From Deltaproteobacteria bacterium (lineage in GTDB: Bacteria > Myxococcota_A > UBA9160 > SMWR01), in NCBI GenBank assembly GCA_019310425.1, contig JAFDEI010000032.1, positions 1 to 32,280 of the forward strand: a stretch of 32,280 nucleotides of DNA. The letters are read 5' to 3'. The notes beneath the pieces are model-generated. The model did not search any database and was not told the origin of the DNA. It was given only the letters and a program-made list of their open reading frames with translations. Within the stretch, counting starts at the first letter, position 1, and each line of letters begins with the position of its first letter. Positions 31,421 to 32,280 of the stretch are shown in pieces. Both the position numbers and the translations under genes were made by a program.

Positions 31421-32280
31421 TGGCACTGGACTCCTCGATCCGTATCGCTACGAGGCCCGCGCTCTGGCCCATCAGAATCGAGAGGATCCGCTTGCGGCTG
31501 GTCGAGAGGAACGCGTAGAGCAGCACCAGCGGTGCGGCCGTCATCAGTCCCAGCATGGTCGTGACCAGCGCCTCCGAGATGCCTCCCGCCATCATCTTCG
31601 GGTCGCCGGCCCCGAACATCGTGATCGATTGAAAGGTCTGGATCATTCCGGTCACGGTGCCGAGCAGGCCCATGAGCGGTGCGACGACCGAGACCACGCG
31701 CACGAGCCACATGAATCGGTCCAGTCGGTCCGCCTCTTCGAGCACCGCCTGGTCGAGTCGCAGCTCGAGGGCCTCGGGGTCGAGGGTCGGGTTCTTCTCA
31801 TAGGTCTTGAGCACACGACCCAATGGGTTGTTCGAGCTCGCCTCGTCGCGCCCACGTTGGGCCTTCACCTTGTGGCTCGTGATCGACAGCGTCACCAATT
31901 TCATGAACCCTACCGCCAGCGCGAAGACGCCGATCACGATGATCGCGTAACCGACGGCGCCGCCCTGCTGGATCCGCTCCGCCTGGCTCGGTGTGTCGAT
32001 CAGGGCCATGAGCAGCGAGCCGCGCGAGGGGTCGATGGCGAGGACAGCGAAGTCGGCGCCCGTATTCGCCTGGTACGGAGCCACGGTCTGGAGGTAGCGT
32101 GTCGGCGGTTGGCGGTTAAGCTCGCGGATCTTCTGGATGTCCGTGTCCCAGACCAGGTATCGACCTTCCGACACGACCGAGAAGACACCCGCGCGGACCA
32201 CCTCGCGCTGCTCCTCGTCGCCGTCCGTCGTGAGCACCGTGGCCGGATAGCGGACGATCTTCCCCTGCTGCGTCATCTCG
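31413..32280 (-). CDS. TtpC-like MotA/TolQ/ExbB proton-channel protein (5' end outside window)
   Basis: The frame is open at the right edge, so the N-terminus is missing; ATG 32276 is internal. The visible 288 residues contain the end of a periplasmic domain with the family-typical TQQGKIVRYPATV and AIDPSRGSLL. A membrane helix follows (GGAVGYAIIVIGVFALAVGF), then a cytoplasmic segment (LGRVLKTYEKNPTLDPEALE). The MotA/TolQ/ExbB core is VVSVVAPLMGLLGTVTGMIQ, FGAGDPKMMAGGISEALVTT and MLGLMTAAPLVLLYAFL. Complete relatives are about 450 residues, so roughly 160 residues lie outside. In Vibrio, TtpC is required with ExbB2, ExbD2 and TonB2; the same order here supports that assignment. A DUF3450 gene is commonly found upstream in such clusters and may lie past the edge. 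Confidence 0.9.
   Translation of the reverse strand, partial: EMTQQGKIVRYPATVLTTDGDEEQREVVRAGVFSVVSEGRYLVWDTDIQKIRELNRQPPTRYLQTVAPYQANTGADFAVLAIDPSRGSLLMALIDTPSQAERIQQGGAVGYAIIVIGVFALAVGFMKLVTLSITSHKVKAQRGRDEASSNNPLGRVLKTYEKNPTLDPEALELRLDQAVLEEADRLDRFMWLVRVVSVVAPLMGLLGTVTGMIQTFQSITMFGAGDPKMMAGGISEALVTTMLGLMTAAPLVLLYAFLSTSRKRILSILMGQSAGLVAIRIEESSANA

Noticed and set aside
1-32280. CRISPR arrays, tRNA or rRNA genes, insertion sequences, prophage
   Set aside because: No regularly spaced repeats, no cloverleaf or rRNA-like sequence and no transposase, integrase or phage proteins were seen by reading both strands.

Overview
The window is about 32 kb of high-GC, gene-dense DNA from a Gram-negative bacterium. 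The envelope gene content shows an outer membrane: a TonB-dependent receptor, a TtpC/ExbB/ExbD/TonB energy module, signal-peptide and lipoprotein leaders, and a PEP-CTERM protein. The mix of CRTAC1-type FG-GAP proteins, a sulfatase-fold enzyme, a membrane-fused spermidine-synthase-like protein and an NDP-forming acyl-CoA ligase resembles uncultured Myxococcota or former Deltaproteobacteria. That placement is inference from gene content only. No rRNA, tRNA, CRISPR array, transposase or phage gene was seen.

Layout. 1-3.85 kb: two divergent FG-GAP/VCBS proteins, one a putative lipoprotein running off the left edge, the other membrane-anchored with a c-type heme motif. 3.8-4.0 kb: a convergent intergenic region with three copies of a short repeat. 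4.0-7.07 kb (minus strand): a FAD-dependent amine-oxidase-like protein, a 57-residue membrane protein and an NCS1 permease; the last two overlap by 4 bp. 7.26-11.0 kb: a Spy/CpxP-like periplasmic protein, then a very large CRTAC1-like gene broken by a perfect 26-bp tandem duplication. 11.3-12.8 kb: a PEP-CTERM protein with its own promoter-like sequence and a strong terminator. 12.9-14.3 kb: an inner-membrane-anchored sulfatase-fold enzyme with a threonine in the nucleophile position. 14.3-17.1 kb (minus): a TonB-dependent receptor. 17.3-23.7 kb: a tight three-gene envelope operon (helical lipoprotein, polytopic membrane protein with a spermidine-synthase-like domain, TPR lipoprotein). 23.76-27.07 kb: an NDP-forming acyl-CoA ligase followed by an acyl-CoA dehydrogenase. 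27.16-28.5 kb (minus): a class III aminotransferase of the glutamate-1-semialdehyde aminomutase type. 28.6-32.28 kb (minus): a Vibrio TonB2-like operon, ttpC-like, exbB, exbD, tonB, TPR, whose 5' end lies beyond the right edge.

How the genes may work together. The TonB operon would energise outer-membrane receptors such as the one at 14.3-17.1 kb. The permease and FAD oxidoreductase look like an uptake-plus-oxidation pair for a nitrogenous small molecule. The acyl-CoA ligase and dehydrogenase look like an acyl-CoA catabolic pair. The PEP-CTERM protein and the PrsT-like TPR lipoprotein hint at an exosortase system encoded elsewhere. The most useful anomalies are the 26-bp duplication, the small protein coupled to the NCS1 transporter, the missing start of the FAD oxidoreductase, the short repeat family at 3.8-4.0 kb, and the lipoprotein/SpeE-like/TPR operon.
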